From positions 62,001 through 126,000 of the forward strand of contig JBKJIJ010000006.1 in the NCBI GenBank assembly GCA_046598525.1: a DNA stretch of 64,000 nucleotides, written 5' to 3'. The translations under genes were made by a program, and so were the position numbers. The notes below the pieces were generated by a model, which searched no databases, was not told the DNA's origin, and was given only the letters and a program-made list of their open reading frames with translations. Numbering within the stretch: position 1 is the first letter of the stretch; each line of letters begins with the position of its first letter. This DNA comes from Methylotenera_A sp046598525 (GTDB taxonomy: Bacteria > Pseudomonadota > Gammaproteobacteria > Burkholderiales > Methylophilaceae). Positions 1 through 9,686 of this stretch are shown one piece after another.

Positions 1-999
1 GTAGAAAACGATGACAGGCTTAATCCAATTCCAAACCCGATTGAAGCGCTTAATACCTCATTAACCAGTGAGCAAAGCTATAACCGAATTAACCCAGCAG
101 TGGGCATTAATTACACGCCAAGCAAAGATTTAACCGCCTACGTCAGCTATAACGAAGGCAGCCGCGCGCCAACAGCCATTGAATTAGGTTGTGCAAACCC
201 TGCACAACCATGCCGTTTGCCAAATGCGTTTGCGGGTGATCCACCGCTAGATCAAGTGGTAGCTAAAACGTTTGAAGCGGGTTTAAGAGGCAAATTTAAT
301 GAAAATATAGCTTGGTCGCTTGCGGCTTATCGCGCGCAAAACTTTGACGATATTCAATTTATCTCATCATCAACCACTGGCGCTGGCTTCTTTGATAACG
401 TAGGCAAAACCAGACGCCAAGGTATTGATGCAGCATTAAATGGTCGTTTTGATAAATTAACTTGGGCGCTAGGTTACAGCTACATTAAAGCCACTTATCA
501 ATCCGAATTTGAGATTGTGAGTGAGTTAAACGAAACCGTAGCCGGTAGCGAAGTGCAGCAAGTGGGCAAGGGTGACAATATTCCGGGCATTCCACAACAC
601 CAATTGAAATTGCGTGCGGCTTACGATGTAACGCCTTTATGGAATGTTGGTACCAACATTTTTGCCTTCTCTGATCAATATGCGCGCGGCAACGAAAACA
701 ATCAGTACGATGGTGATGGTGCCAAAATTAGTGGCTATTTGGTGATGAACTTAGACACACGTTACCACTTTGGTAATAGTGGCTGGCAGTTTTTTGCTAA
801 AGTAAATAACGTGTTTGATCGCGAATATAACAATGGCGGTTTATTGGGTGAGCATCGTTTTGATGCCAGCACAGGCGCATTTACTGGCAACGAAGTAACG
901 CCAGCATTTTACGCCCCTGGCGCGCCGCGTGCAGGCTGGTTTGGTTTCCGCTACGAGTTTGGCGGCAAAAAAGCCGTGGCTGCTTTAGATAATGATTAA
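1..999 (+). CDS. TonB-dependent outer-membrane receptor, C-terminal part
   Basis: The frame is open from the first base, so the gene starts before the window and only about 332 C-terminal residues are present. The sequence has alternating beta-strand character with aromatic strand ends. It contains the usual late-barrel landmarks of TonB-dependent receptors: a YNEGSRAPTAIELG-type segment near the start, a NVFDREYNNGG segment, and a last strand ending GWFGFRYEFGG. The family transports siderophores, cobalamin, metals or sugars across the outer membrane using energy from TonB-ExbBD. The plug and TonB box lie outside the window, so the substrate cannot be named. About nine residues follow the last strand, a slightly unusual tail because the terminal aromatic normally ends the protein. 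A sigma-54-type regulator follows after 19 bp. Confidence 0.85.
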   Translation, partial: VENDDRLNPIPNPIEALNTSLTSEQSYNRINPAVGINYTPSKDLTAYVSYNEGSRAPTAIELGCANPAQPCRLPNAFAGDPPLDQVVAKTFEAGLRGKFNENIAWSLAAYRAQNFDDIQFISSSTTGAGFFDNVGKTRRQGIDAALNGRFDKLTWALGYSYIKATYQSEFEIVSELNETVAGSEVQQVGKGDNIPGIPQHQLKLRAAYDVTPLWNVGTNIFAFSDQYARGNENNQYDGDGAKISGYLVMNLDTRYHFGNSGWQFFAKVNNVFDREYNNGGLLGEHRFDASTGAFTGNEVTPAFYAPGAPRAGWFGFRYEFGGKKAVAALDND

Positions 1000-1018
1000 T
1001 GCGTAATTAAGGACAACA

Positions 1019-2473
1019 TTGCTCGCACAACAAACTCATTTAGAAAGCTTTAATTCTAAAAATTTAGAGCTAAAACCTAAGCAGCATTTCACTCAACCTA
1101 AAAAAGTGTTGATTGTGGAAGATGAAGTGCTCTTTGCACGCGCGGTTCAAAAGCGTTTGCAAAAAGCCGGTTTTGAGTGTGAGCATGTTGAAAATTTAGC
1201 CGACGCACGCGCAATACATAAACAGTTTAGCCCCGATTTAGTGTTGCTGGATATGCGCCTGCCAGACGGCAACGGGTTAGATTTAATTGCCGAATTTGTG
1301 GCAAAAAACATTGTAACTATTGTGATGACGGCTTATGGCGAAGTGAGCGACGCTGTTACTGCCATGAAAATGGGTGCAAACGATTATTTAAAAAAGCCCA
1401 TCGATTTAGAAGAGCTATTATTAATCGTTGAAAAAAATCAAAAAACGGCCACATTACAAAATAGCTTGGAATATTCGCGGCAGCGCAATGTGCATTCTAG
1501 TGATGGCATTACCCTAATTGGCGATAGCCCTGCCACGCAAAGTATTCATATGCAAATTGCGCGCATTGCGCAGTTGGGCCACATTAGCGACGCGATTGCG
1601 CCGACTGTATTAATTACCGGCGAAACAGGCACGGGTAAAGATGTAGCCGCACGTTTATTGCACGCATCAGGTGCCAATGCTGATAAGCCTTTTGTGCATG
1701 TCGATTGCGCATCACTACCAAACGAGTTGATTGAAAGTGAATTATTTGGCCATGAAAAGGGCGCTTTTACCAATGCAATCACATCACGTCCGGGTTTGAT
1801 TGAAGCGGCGGAAGACGGCACTTTATTTTTGGATGAAATTGGCGAATTGCCATTAACGCTGCAAGCAAAACTGCTGAGCGTGTTAGAGCGCAGACGTGTG
1901 CGGCGCTTAGGCTCAATCAAAGAGCGTATTGTGCCGGCGCGCATTATTGCGGCCACTAATCGCAATTTGCACGAAATGTCGCAACAAGGGCGATTCCGCT
2001 CCGATTTGTATTATCGCTTAAATGTAATGACCATTTCATTAGCGCCTTTGCGTGAACGCGGCCACGATATATTGCAATTGGCTAAACATTTTATGCAACT
2101 CACCGAAAAGCGCTATGGTTTAAGCAAGCATGTGTTCAGTCAATCAGCGATTGAAGCCATGCAACATTATAATTGGCCGGGCAATGTACGCGAATTGCGC
2201 CATCAGATTAGCCGTGCCGTACTGTTAAGTAGTCAATCGCAAATCACCGCAACGGACTTGAATTTGGTTGATAGCAAAAACGTAGACCATAAAAATAAAG
2301 CCACTAATGAAAATAATCAGCAAACCCAATTAACCTTGGATGCCGCTGAAAAAAGCATGTTACTTAACGCGCTGGAATCAACGCATAACAATGTGTCAGA
2401 AGCCGCACGCAAGCTGGGCATTACCCGCATGACTATGCGCTATCGCATGGATAAACACGGCATTAGCTTTTAA
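1019..2473 (+). CDS. NtrC-family sigma-54-dependent response regulator
   Basis: The protein has 484 residues. A receiver domain spans about 28-140 with acceptor Asp78 (LVLLDMRLPDG). A sigma-54 AAA+ domain spans about 165-400 with Walker A GETGTGKD at 201-208 and Walker B LFLDEIG at 269-275. A Fis-type helix-turn-helix occupies the last 45 residues. The start is TTG, preceded by AAGGA at a normal distance; there is no better in-frame ATG before the receiver domain. The sigma-54 contact loop reads GAFTNA (248-253) instead of the usual GAFTGA. The gene follows the TonB receptor gene by 19 bp and may be co-transcribed with it. No partner histidine kinase lies beside it, so the signal is unknown. 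Family assignment is firm; the target genes are not known. Confidence 0.9.
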   Translation: MLAQQTHLESFNSKNLELKPKQHFTQPKKVLIVEDEVLFARAVQKRLQKAGFECEHVENLADARAIHKQFSPDLVLLDMRLPDGNGLDLIAEFVAKNIVTIVMTAYGEVSDAVTAMKMGANDYLKKPIDLEELLLIVEKNQKTATLQNSLEYSRQRNVHSSDGITLIGDSPATQSIHMQIARIAQLGHISDAIAPTVLITGETGTGKDVAARLLHASGANADKPFVHVDCASLPNELIESELFGHEKGAFTNAITSRPGLIEAAEDGTLFLDEIGELPLTLQAKLLSVLERRRVRRLGSIKERIVPARIIAATNRNLHEMSQQGRFRSDLYYRLNVMTISLAPLRERGHDILQLAKHFMQLTEKRYGLSKHVFSQSAIEAMQHYNWPGNVRELRHQISRAVLLSSQSQITATDLNLVDSKNVDHKNKATNENNQQTQLTLDAAEKSMLLNALESTHNNVSEAARKLGITRMTMRYRMDKHGISF

Positions 2474-2563
2474 CTAACTTTCGGTTTAAATCGCACTTTA
2501 GTGCGGCAAAGTGCATATCCCTAAATATCATTTTGAAGGCTAGCTGATTCGCCTCATGGTATT

Positions 2564-2609
2564 ATGCCCACTTATAAAATAAACAATTATTTGAATTTTA
2601 CGTGGGCAT
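2564..2609 (+). promoter_or_regulatory. Inverted repeat in the purT leader
   Basis: ATGCCCAC at 2564-2571 is matched by GTGGGCAT at 2602-2609, six bases before the purT start codon. The right arm covers the place where a Shine-Dalgarno sequence would lie, so pairing could mask initiation. The 30-base gap between arms is AT-rich. A chance match cannot be excluded. Confidence 0.25.
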
Positions 2610-2615
2610 TATCTT

Positions 2616-3815
2616 ATGAAATTAGGCACCCCTTTAACCGCTTCTGCAACAAAAGTCATGCTGCTTGGCAGTGGCGAGCTTGGTAAAGAAGTCATCATCG
2701 CGCTACAGCGTTTTGGCGTAGAAGTGATTGCAGTAGACCGTTATGCCAATGCGCCAGGCCATCAAGTTGCCCATCGCGCGTACACCATTGATATGACCGA
2801 TGCGGCAGCACTTAAGGCCTTAGTTGAGAAGGAAAAGCCGCATTTTATTGTGCCCGAGATTGAAGCGCTGAATACAGATGCCTTGGCCGATATTGAAAAT
2901 AGCGGCACAGCCACTGTGATTCCAACAGTTAGAGCAGTGCAGTTAACCATGAATCGCGAAGGTATTCGCCGACTAGCCGCTGAAGAGCTTAAATTACCTG
3001 TTTCACCTTATGCGTTTGCGCGAAGTGAAGCCGAATTACAAGCCGCCATTGATAGCCATATTGGCTACCCCTGTTTTATCAAGCCAACCATGTCATCTTC
3101 TGGCAAAGGTCAATCGCGTATTACCCAAGCCAGCGAAGTTAAAACGGCTTGGGATTACGCCGCTACAGGCGGACGCGTTAATCAAGGCGTGGTGATTGTT
3201 GAAGGCCAAATTGATTTTGACTACGAAATTACATTATTAACAGTACGCGCAAAAAACGCACAAGGTGAAACACAAACTTATTTTTGTGAACCAATCGGCC
3301 ATGTGCAAAAAAATGGTGATTACGTTGAAAGCTGGCAGCCGCAAGCCATGACCGCTAATGCACTAAAAGCATCTCAGCATATTGCTAAAACCATTACCGA
3401 TAGCCTTGGCGGCTTTGGTTTATTTGGCGTTGAGCTATTTGTTAAAAATGATGAAGTATGGTTTAGTGAAGTAAGCCCACGTCCGCATGACACAGGTATG
3501 GTAACCATGTGTAGCCAGCGTTTAAGCGAATTTGAACTACATGCGCGTGCTATTTTAGGTTTGCCAGTGGATGTAAGCATGACGCAAACCGGCGCAAGCT
3601 CGGTTATTTATGGCGGTGTAGAAAGTCAAAATTTAAGCTATGAAGGCCTAGAAGCCGCTTTAAATGTGCCTAATAGTGATGTTCGATTATTTGGCAAACC
3701 AGAATCATTTGCGCGTCGCCGCATGGGCGTTGCACTGGCAACAGGTAAAGATACCGATGAAGCTAGAAGCCGCGCAAAATTGGCGGCTAGTTTGGTTAAG
3801 CCAGCTGAGTTTTGA
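2616..3815 (+). CDS. purT: Formate-dependent phosphoribosylglycinamide formyltransferase PurT
   Basis: PurT makes formyl-GAR from GAR, formate and ATP, step three of purine synthesis, without using formyl-tetrahydrofolate. The 399-residue product matches the family length (about 390). It has the N-terminal nucleotide-binding segment GSGELGKEV, then an ATP-grasp domain with the phosphate-binding stretch FIKPTMSSSGKGQS and the metal-binding end FSEVSPRPHDTGMVT. In a methylotroph, formate is a normal intermediate of C1 oxidation, so this choice of enzyme is metabolically sensible (inference). The truncated haemoglobin gene starts six bases after the stop codon. Confidence 0.97.
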   Translation: MKLGTPLTASATKVMLLGSGELGKEVIIALQRFGVEVIAVDRYANAPGHQVAHRAYTIDMTDAAALKALVEKEKPHFIVPEIEALNTDALADIENSGTATVIPTVRAVQLTMNREGIRRLAAEELKLPVSPYAFARSEAELQAAIDSHIGYPCFIKPTMSSSGKGQSRITQASEVKTAWDYAATGGRVNQGVVIVEGQIDFDYEITLLTVRAKNAQGETQTYFCEPIGHVQKNGDYVESWQPQAMTANALKASQHIAKTITDSLGGFGLFGVELFVKNDEVWFSEVSPRPHDTGMVTMCSQRLSEFELHARAILGLPVDVSMTQTGASSVIYGGVESQNLSYEGLEAALNVPNSDVRLFGKPESFARRRMGVALATGKDTDEARSRAKLAASLVKPAEF

Positions 3816-3821
3816 TAATGT

Positions 3822-4241
3822 ATGCTTAATAAAATAGAAGAAGCAGGCAGTAGCAAATCCACGTTTTACAGCTTATTAGGTGGTGAGCAAGGCGGCACTG
3901 CCGCTATTCGTGCGTTAGTAGAAACCTTCTACGACATTATGGATACCGATAAAAAAGCGGCACCAATCCGCGCCATGCATCCTGCCGATTTAACCGCATC
4001 GCGCGAAAAGCTATTTATGTTTTTAACGGGATGGACCGGTGGCCCACAGTTGTATATTGAGCGCTATGGACACCCTTTTTTGCGTCAAAAACACATGCCT
4101 TTTAGCATAGATGAAAGCGCACGCGACCAGTGGATGTATTGCATGATTAGTGCCATGCATCAATTAAAAATGGATGAAAAGCTGATGCAGGCGCTATCTA
4201 CTCAACTATACGGCGTAGCCGATTTTATGCGCAATCAATAA
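3822..4241 (+). CDS. Group II truncated haemoglobin
   Basis: This 139-residue protein has the trHbO pattern: a GG motif near the start (LLGGEQGG), then FYDIMDTD, REKLFMFLTGWTGGP and YGHPFLRQKH, with a Trp in RDQWMYCM. The His in the YGHP-to-QKHMPF stretch serves as proximal haem ligand, and the Trp corresponds to the G8 Trp typical of group II. Such proteins bind O2 or NO and handle oxidative or nitrosative chemistry in the cytoplasm; the exact role here is not shown. It is almost certainly co-transcribed with purT. The 124 bp that follow are AT-rich and show no clear terminator. Confidence 0.9.
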   Translation: MLNKIEEAGSSKSTFYSLLGGEQGGTAAIRALVETFYDIMDTDKKAAPIRAMHPADLTASREKLFMFLTGWTGGPQLYIERYGHPFLRQKHMPFSIDESARDQWMYCMISAMHQLKMDEKLMQALSTQLYGVADFMRNQ

Positions 4242-4365
4242 ATGTAATATCGGCCAAAACCACTACCAAATAGTAGTAAAAAAACAGCAAAAACAGTCAC
4301 GCTCTACGTAAAACAGCCACACAATGCTATAGTGAAAAAACAATAGATATCGTAAGGGGTTTTGC

Positions 4366-7158
4366 TTGTATAAAAGCAGATTGTTACGAACAATTTCTGG
4401 TCAGATTTGCATCCATTTTGCGATGCTATTCACACTATTTGCAACATCTGCAAAAGCAATGCCAATGGATTTTTATGGCAAAGATTTTCTTGTACAACAC
4501 CCGCTTATCTATTCCTTTTTACACCCACACATTGAGCTAAGCTTACGCTGGGTAATCACCTATAAATTTGAATTTGCGCTAGCCATTTTTGTGGTGCTGG
4601 CGATTATTTTGATTAATTTGCTCTACGTTGATTGGCAAATTAGAAAAATGGTCACACAGCGCTTTTTAATGCCTACCGTTTTAACTGCCACAAGCCCCTC
4701 GCGCATTGAATTCCCTACCCAAAAAGTGTTCATTATTGGCCTACTATTCATAATCTGTCTGACATTGTTTTATGCGCACATGCTGTTTACCTACCAATTT
4801 TATGCCGACCAGCGTTATGTGCAAATGCTTAGTGCGGTATTTTTTGTTTTTGTGTTGTATGGCGGTTATTTATTTGGCAATTTAAAGCGCAGCAAGCAGC
4901 TAGAAAAGTTAATCAATAAACTGCATCTGCAAAATATTGATAAAAAAATTGCACAAGAAAAACTGCAAAAAAGTGAACAGCGTTTGCAAAAGCAAAATGC
5001 TAGCTTGGCGCATCTAGCAACCATGCAATTAGCCAGTAAGCAAGATCCAGAAGCTGTTTTTAAAGAAATTGCGCAGGTATCGGCTAATGCTTTGGATGTT
5101 GAGCGCGTAAGTGTATGGCGCTTTGACGATGATTTTATGCAGCTGGAATGCATAGGTTTATACATTAAATCCAAGGATTTACACACGGTATCAAAACCTT
5201 TGCTTGTGGCTGATTTACCTATGTATTTTCAAGCACTTAAGCAAAGTCGCGTGATTTCAATTAATGATGTACATCATCATCCCGCCACAGCTGAGTTTAC
5301 CAAAGATTATTTGCAGGATAGCGGTATAGGCGCCATGCTAGATGGCACGATTTGGCTAAATAATCAGGTGATTGGCGTGATTTGCCATGAACATATTGGC
5401 GGACCGCGAGAGTGGACATTAGATGAGCAAAACTTTGTTGGCTCGATTACCGATTTGGCTAGATTAACCTTAGAAGCACACAAACGGCAAGAGGTAGAAG
5501 ATAGCTTATCGCATCAGCAAAAATACCTTGAAACCATGGTGCAAAAGCGTACCGCGTCTATTGAAAACAACGCCAAGTTGTTTCGATTTTTGGTTGAGCG
5601 GGCGCCAGTGACCATTTTATACATGAACATTGCCAATGAAATTATTGAAATGAATCCAGAAGCGGAGCGACTTTCTGGCTATAGCCGCGAGTTTGCTATT
5701 GGAAAATCCTATAACGAATTATTTGGTACAGAGCAAAATAAGCAACAACTATCGCATATTAATCAGCAAGTGGCGTATGGGCGTAAGATACAAGGTGAAG
5801 AAATTACCACGCGTTGTGCCGATGGCGGAACGCTTGATTTGGCGGTGTCGCGCAGCATGGAATTGGACGATGACAATAATCCGGTGATTATTTCGATTGG
5901 CCAAGACATGAGTAAACAAAAGGCCTTAGAAGCCAACGCCAAAAAATTACTCGAAAGCGAAAAGCGTTACAGCTACGTGGTAGAACATGCGCCTATTCCT
6001 ATTTTAATTATTGATAAAGTAGGTAATGTGGTGGATGCTAATCCAGAGGCTTTATCGGCGGCGGGCTATAGCCGAGATCAGCTGATAGGCCAAAGTTTTA
6101 TTCAATTAATCGTGGCTAAAGAATCGCGCAAAAAAGCCATCGCCGCCGCTGGGCGCGCCATGAATGGTCAAGATTTTCGCGCCATTGAGTTGATGTTGCA
6201 AAATGCATCGGGTGAGAAATACGTGTATCAATGCTCAATGGGTGCGGTTGCGCAAAGTACCAGTAACGAAGGGCAAATTGTGGCGATTGCGTTGGATATT
6301 TCGCGCCAAAAAGCGCTGCAAGAATCGCTGATAACGGCGCGCGAAGCGGCTGAATCGGCGGATCGAATTAAATCGATGTTTGTGGCTTCTATGTCGCATG
6401 AGCTACGCACGCCACTCAATTCGATTATTGGCTTTTTAGGGGTTGTGCTGCAAAGCATGTCTGGCGAGCTCAATTTTAAACAAAAAGATCAATTGGGCCG
6501 CGCCTACCATTCGGCCAAACATTTGTTATCGCTGATTTCTGACGTGATTGATATTTCTAAGATTGAAGCGGGTTTTTTAGAAGTTCACATTGAAAAATTT
6601 GAATTAGCACCGCTTTTGGCGGATATTGGGCATGCTGTTGCGCATATTTTAGAAGAAAGACATTTAGAAATTAGTATCGATTGCCCAAATCACGTAAAGC
6701 TTGAAACCGATCGTAAACGCTTGTTTCAGGTGATTTTGAATGTGGTGAGTAATGCGGTTAAATACACGCCAGAAGGCAAGGTTGAGATTCATGCTAGCGT
6801 TGATAAAAATTGGCTTAGTATCGCGGTAAGTGACACTGGTATTGGTATTAGTGAGGTAGATTTAGCCAAGCTATTTCAACCGTTTGAGCGAATTGATTCA
6901 CCACTCAAAATTAAAACATTAGGCACCGGCTTGGGCTTGTATTTAACGCGAAAAATATTATCCCAGCTGCTTTCTGGCCGTATTGAAGTGCAAAGTGAGC
7001 TGGAAAAAGGCAGTACTTTTACCATTAAATTACCCATCAAAATTACCAATCTAGCACTTGAGCCCAGCATTTCTATTTTAGATGAGCCAGCAACAACAAG
7101 AATCAAATCCGATAAATCGAATCTATCATTAATAAACTCAGGAAAGGCATTGCCATGA
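4366..7158 (+). CDS. Membrane sensor histidine kinase (GAF-PAS-PAS-HisKA-HATPase)
   Basis: The 930-residue product starts at TTG with TAAGGGG upstream. The N-terminal ~180 residues hold about four hydrophobic segments (near 15-32, 68-88, 122-145, 158-175). A short coiled coil (about 180-215) leads to a GAF domain (about 215-375) and a second coiled segment. PAS domains follow at about 405-520 and 535-650. The HisKA box SHELRTPLN carries the phospho-acceptor His678, and the HATPase domain shows the N box (NVVSNAVKYTP) and G boxes (DTGIGI, GTGLGL). There is no fused receiver; its stop codon overlaps the start of a single-domain receiver gene (ATGA), so phosphotransfer to that protein is likely. 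The stimulus is unknown. Confidence 0.93.
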   Translation: MYKSRLLRTISGQICIHFAMLFTLFATSAKAMPMDFYGKDFLVQHPLIYSFLHPHIELSLRWVITYKFEFALAIFVVLAIILINLLYVDWQIRKMVTQRFLMPTVLTATSPSRIEFPTQKVFIIGLLFIICLTLFYAHMLFTYQFYADQRYVQMLSAVFFVFVLYGGYLFGNLKRSKQLEKLINKLHLQNIDKKIAQEKLQKSEQRLQKQNASLAHLATMQLASKQDPEAVFKEIAQVSANALDVERVSVWRFDDDFMQLECIGLYIKSKDLHTVSKPLLVADLPMYFQALKQSRVISINDVHHHPATAEFTKDYLQDSGIGAMLDGTIWLNNQVIGVICHEHIGGPREWTLDEQNFVGSITDLARLTLEAHKRQEVEDSLSHQQKYLETMVQKRTASIENNAKLFRFLVERAPVTILYMNIANEIIEMNPEAERLSGYSREFAIGKSYNELFGTEQNKQQLSHINQQVAYGRKIQGEEITTRCADGGTLDLAVSRSMELDDDNNPVIISIGQDMSKQKALEANAKKLLESEKRYSYVVEHAPIPILIIDKVGNVVDANPEALSAAGYSRDQLIGQSFIQLIVAKESRKKAIAAAGRAMNGQDFRAIELMLQNASGEKYVYQCSMGAVAQSTSNEGQIVAIALDISRQKALQESLITAREAAESADRIKSMFVASMSHELRTPLNSIIGFLGVVLQSMSGELNFKQKDQLGRAYHSAKHLLSLISDVIDISKIEAGFLEVHIEKFELAPLLADIGHAVAHILEERHLEISIDCPNHVKLETDRKRLFQVILNVVSNAVKYTPEGKVEIHASVDKNWLSIAVSDTGIGISEVDLAKLFQPFERIDSPLKIKTLGTGLGLYLTRKILSQLLSGRIEVQSELEKGSTFTIKLPIKITNLALEPSISILDEPATTRIKSDKSNLSLINSGKALP

Positions 7159-7520
7159 CTGTTGCGTTGATTATTGAAGATAACGAAAATAATTTGGAAT
7201 TGATCCGATTTATTTTAGAGCAAGCCAATTACAAGATTCGCTACGCCATGACTGGACTAGACGGTGTGAGGCAAGCGCTGACAATTCCGCCAGACTTTAT
7301 AATTTTAGATATACAATTACCAGATATTAATGGCCTAGAAGTATTAAAACGCATCAGGGCGCATCCAGTTGGGCGAGATATACCAATTATCGCCATGACT
7401 TCATATGCCATGTCTGGTGACCGCGAAAGGTTGCTGATGGCGGGATGCACCAGTTATATCGAAAAACCGATAGACCCTATGCTGGTGATTCAACAAATAG
7501 AACAAGCAATTAATAAATAA
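7155..7520 (+). CDS. Single-domain response regulator (CheY/DivK type)
   Basis: At 121 residues this is only a receiver domain. It has the acidic pair in IIEDNENN, acceptor Asp52 (IILDIQLPD), the conserved Thr/Ser in IAMTSYAMSGD and the Lys in YIEKPID. The ENNLELI N-terminus resembles DivK/Cph2-type shuttle receivers, which pass phosphate or act by protein contact. It overlaps the kinase gene by four bases and lies 24 bp before a REC-GGDEF-EAL gene, suggesting a kinase-receiver-output chain. Confidence 0.92.
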   Translation: MTVALIIEDNENNLELIRFILEQANYKIRYAMTGLDGVRQALTIPPDFIILDIQLPDINGLEVLKRIRAHPVGRDIPIIAMTSYAMSGDRERLLMAGCTSYIEKPIDPMLVIQQIEQAINK

Positions 7521-7544
7521 AAAAATAATAAGGTGAGGTGATGC

Positions 7545-9686
7545 GTGAATATTTTAATCGCGGAAGATGACGAAAACTCTAGGCAATTGCTAGAGACAGT
7601 GTTGACAGCAAAAGGCTATACAGTTGCCAGTTTTGATAACGGTTTAAAAGCCTTGTCTTTTCTGCAGATTGAGCCTGTGGATTTGATTATTTCAGATATT
7701 TTAATGCCTGAAATGGATGGCTACGGCTTGTGCCGTGCGGTTAAGCAAAATCAAAGTTTGCAACATATTCCCATTCTTTTTTACACCGCCACTTACACGT
7801 CCGATCAAGATAAACGCTTTGCTTTATCACTTGGCGCCACCAAGTTTTTAATTAAGCCCATGTTAATGCCAGAGTTATTGGATATTGTGGCCGCCGTTTT
7901 AAATTCAAATAAACCTGCTGATTTGCCTAAAAGCCGCGGCTTATATCGCGGTAGCCCGCTTAAATTAGATAAGCAGCATGCTGACCGTATACGCACTAAA
8001 TTAGATAAAAAAATCATTGAGTTAAGTGAAGAAAAAGAAAAGCTCATTGAAAGTGAAGCGCGTTTTAGAGATTTTGCAGAAGCCTCAGCCGATTGGTTTT
8101 GGGAATCGGATGAGCACTTAAAGATATTCGCCTTAACAGGTGGGCCTACCGGTTTAAGCTTTTTTAGCCTAACTGATTTGGCAGAAGCATGCCATAGCCA
8201 CAGCTCAAACGAAATGCTTAAAACCTTGCAAGCCCATAAACGCTTTGCCGAATATGTGGTGCATTTCACCGATGAAACCGGCAAGTTAGTTTATTTGCGT
8301 GTTTCGGGCAAGCCAGTGTTTGCCAATAACGGCAATTTTACAGGTTACCGCGGTGTTGGCCGCGATGTTAGCGAAACCATTGCCCTAAACCGTAAAGTGG
8401 AATTTTTAGCTTCGCATGATGAATTAACTGGCTTGCCTAATCGCAGTATGTTTAGGCAACGTTTAGATCATTCTGTCGCCAAAGCGGCGCGCGAAGGCAA
8501 TCAAGTTTTATTATTATTTTTTGATTTAGACCATTTTAAAATGGTTAACGATACACTTGGGCACGAATCTGGCGACCAATTGTTAATAATGGCCACCAAG
8601 CGCATTACCGAGCGTGTACGCGCAACCGATGTATTGTGCAGGCTTGGCGGCGATGAGTTTGTGATGATTATGGAAGGCGCATCGCCACAAGATGGTCATC
8701 GATTAGTGCGCGACGTTATTGCGGCTTTTGCGGTACCGTTTGAAATTGATGCGCAGCGCGTGTATTGCACGGTGAGTATTGGCGTGAGCGTTTACCCAGA
8801 TGACACAATGGATACGCAAACTTTGTTGGTGTATGCCGATTTGGCCATGTATCGTGCCAAGCAAAACGGGCGAAATGATTTTGAATTTTATACCACCAAT
8901 TTAAATTTTATTGCGCATCAATGGTTAGAAATGGAACACGGCATTCGCCACGCGCTTAAAGATAATCAGCTATTTATTGTGTATCAGCCACAATTAGAAA
9001 ATTCCGAAAATAGCCTTGTTGGCATTGAAGCGCTGATTCGCTGGCGTCATCCAGAACGTGGCTTGATTCCGCCGCTAGAATTTATCAAAATTGCTGAGCA
9101 ATCATCCTTGATTAATCAAATTGGTGAGTGGGTGCTAGAAGCCACTTGCAAGCAAATTCGCGCTTGGAAAAATAAAAAATATGACGTGCCACGCGTATCT
9201 GTGAATATTTCAGCCAGGCATTTACGTTCAGAAACCTTGATTAAAACGCTGACTAATATTCCGGCTAAATATGATGTTTCGCCCAGTACGCTGTGCATTG
9301 AAATTACCGAATATGCGCTTTTAGAAGAAGCCGATGTAGTAAAAAGGAATATGCGCCTAATTAAAGAGGCTGGGTTTAGTATTTCGCTAGATGACTTTGG
9401 TATGGGGCATTCATCATTGCTTTATCTAAAACGCTGGGCGGTAGATGAAGTTAAAATTGATCGTTCATTTGTAGATGGCTTGGTCTACAGCGAAGAAGAT
9501 CGCGTGATTGTTAAAGCGATTGTGGCCTTGGGTGACGCGCTAGGCTTAAGTTTAGTAGGCGAAGGTGTAGAAAATCAGCAACAAGCCGATATTTTATCGG
9601 CAAGTGGCTGTAAAAATGTACAAGGCTTTTTTTATTCGCCACCTTTAGACGTTAAAGAAATGGAAACGTGGCTTAAAAAGGCGTAA
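7545..9686 (+). CDS. REC-PAS-GGDEF-EAL cyclic-di-GMP turnover protein
   Basis: The 713-residue protein starts at GTG with AGGTGAGG upstream. Receiver domain: about 1-120, acceptor Asp51. PAS-like domain: about 165-285. The GGDEF domain has intact RLGGDEF near residue 368, preceded by an RATD sequence five residues upstream, the position of the allosteric inhibitory site. The EAL domain starts near residue 495 (IEALIRW). It retains the catalytic set seen in active phosphodiesterases: NIS, EITE, DDFG, the Lys in EVKIDRSF and the late Glu in VGEGVEN. Both activities therefore look possible, with the receiver probably setting the balance. The last codons lie in a terminator hairpin. Confidence 0.93.
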   Translation: MNILIAEDDENSRQLLETVLTAKGYTVASFDNGLKALSFLQIEPVDLIISDILMPEMDGYGLCRAVKQNQSLQHIPILFYTATYTSDQDKRFALSLGATKFLIKPMLMPELLDIVAAVLNSNKPADLPKSRGLYRGSPLKLDKQHADRIRTKLDKKIIELSEEKEKLIESEARFRDFAEASADWFWESDEHLKIFALTGGPTGLSFFSLTDLAEACHSHSSNEMLKTLQAHKRFAEYVVHFTDETGKLVYLRVSGKPVFANNGNFTGYRGVGRDVSETIALNRKVEFLASHDELTGLPNRSMFRQRLDHSVAKAAREGNQVLLLFFDLDHFKMVNDTLGHESGDQLLIMATKRITERVRATDVLCRLGGDEFVMIMEGASPQDGHRLVRDVIAAFAVPFEIDAQRVYCTVSIGVSVYPDDTMDTQTLLVYADLAMYRAKQNGRNDFEFYTTNLNFIAHQWLEMEHGIRHALKDNQLFIVYQPQLENSENSLVGIEALIRWRHPERGLIPPLEFIKIAEQSSLINQIGEWVLEATCKQIRAWKNKKYDVPRVSVNISARHLRSETLIKTLTNIPAKYDVSPSTLCIEITEYALLEEADVVKRNMRLIKEAGFSISLDDFGMGHSSLLYLKRWAVDEVKIDRSFVDGLVYSEEDRVIVKAIVALGDALGLSLVGEGVENQQQADILSASGCKNVQGFFYSPPLDVKEMETWLKKA

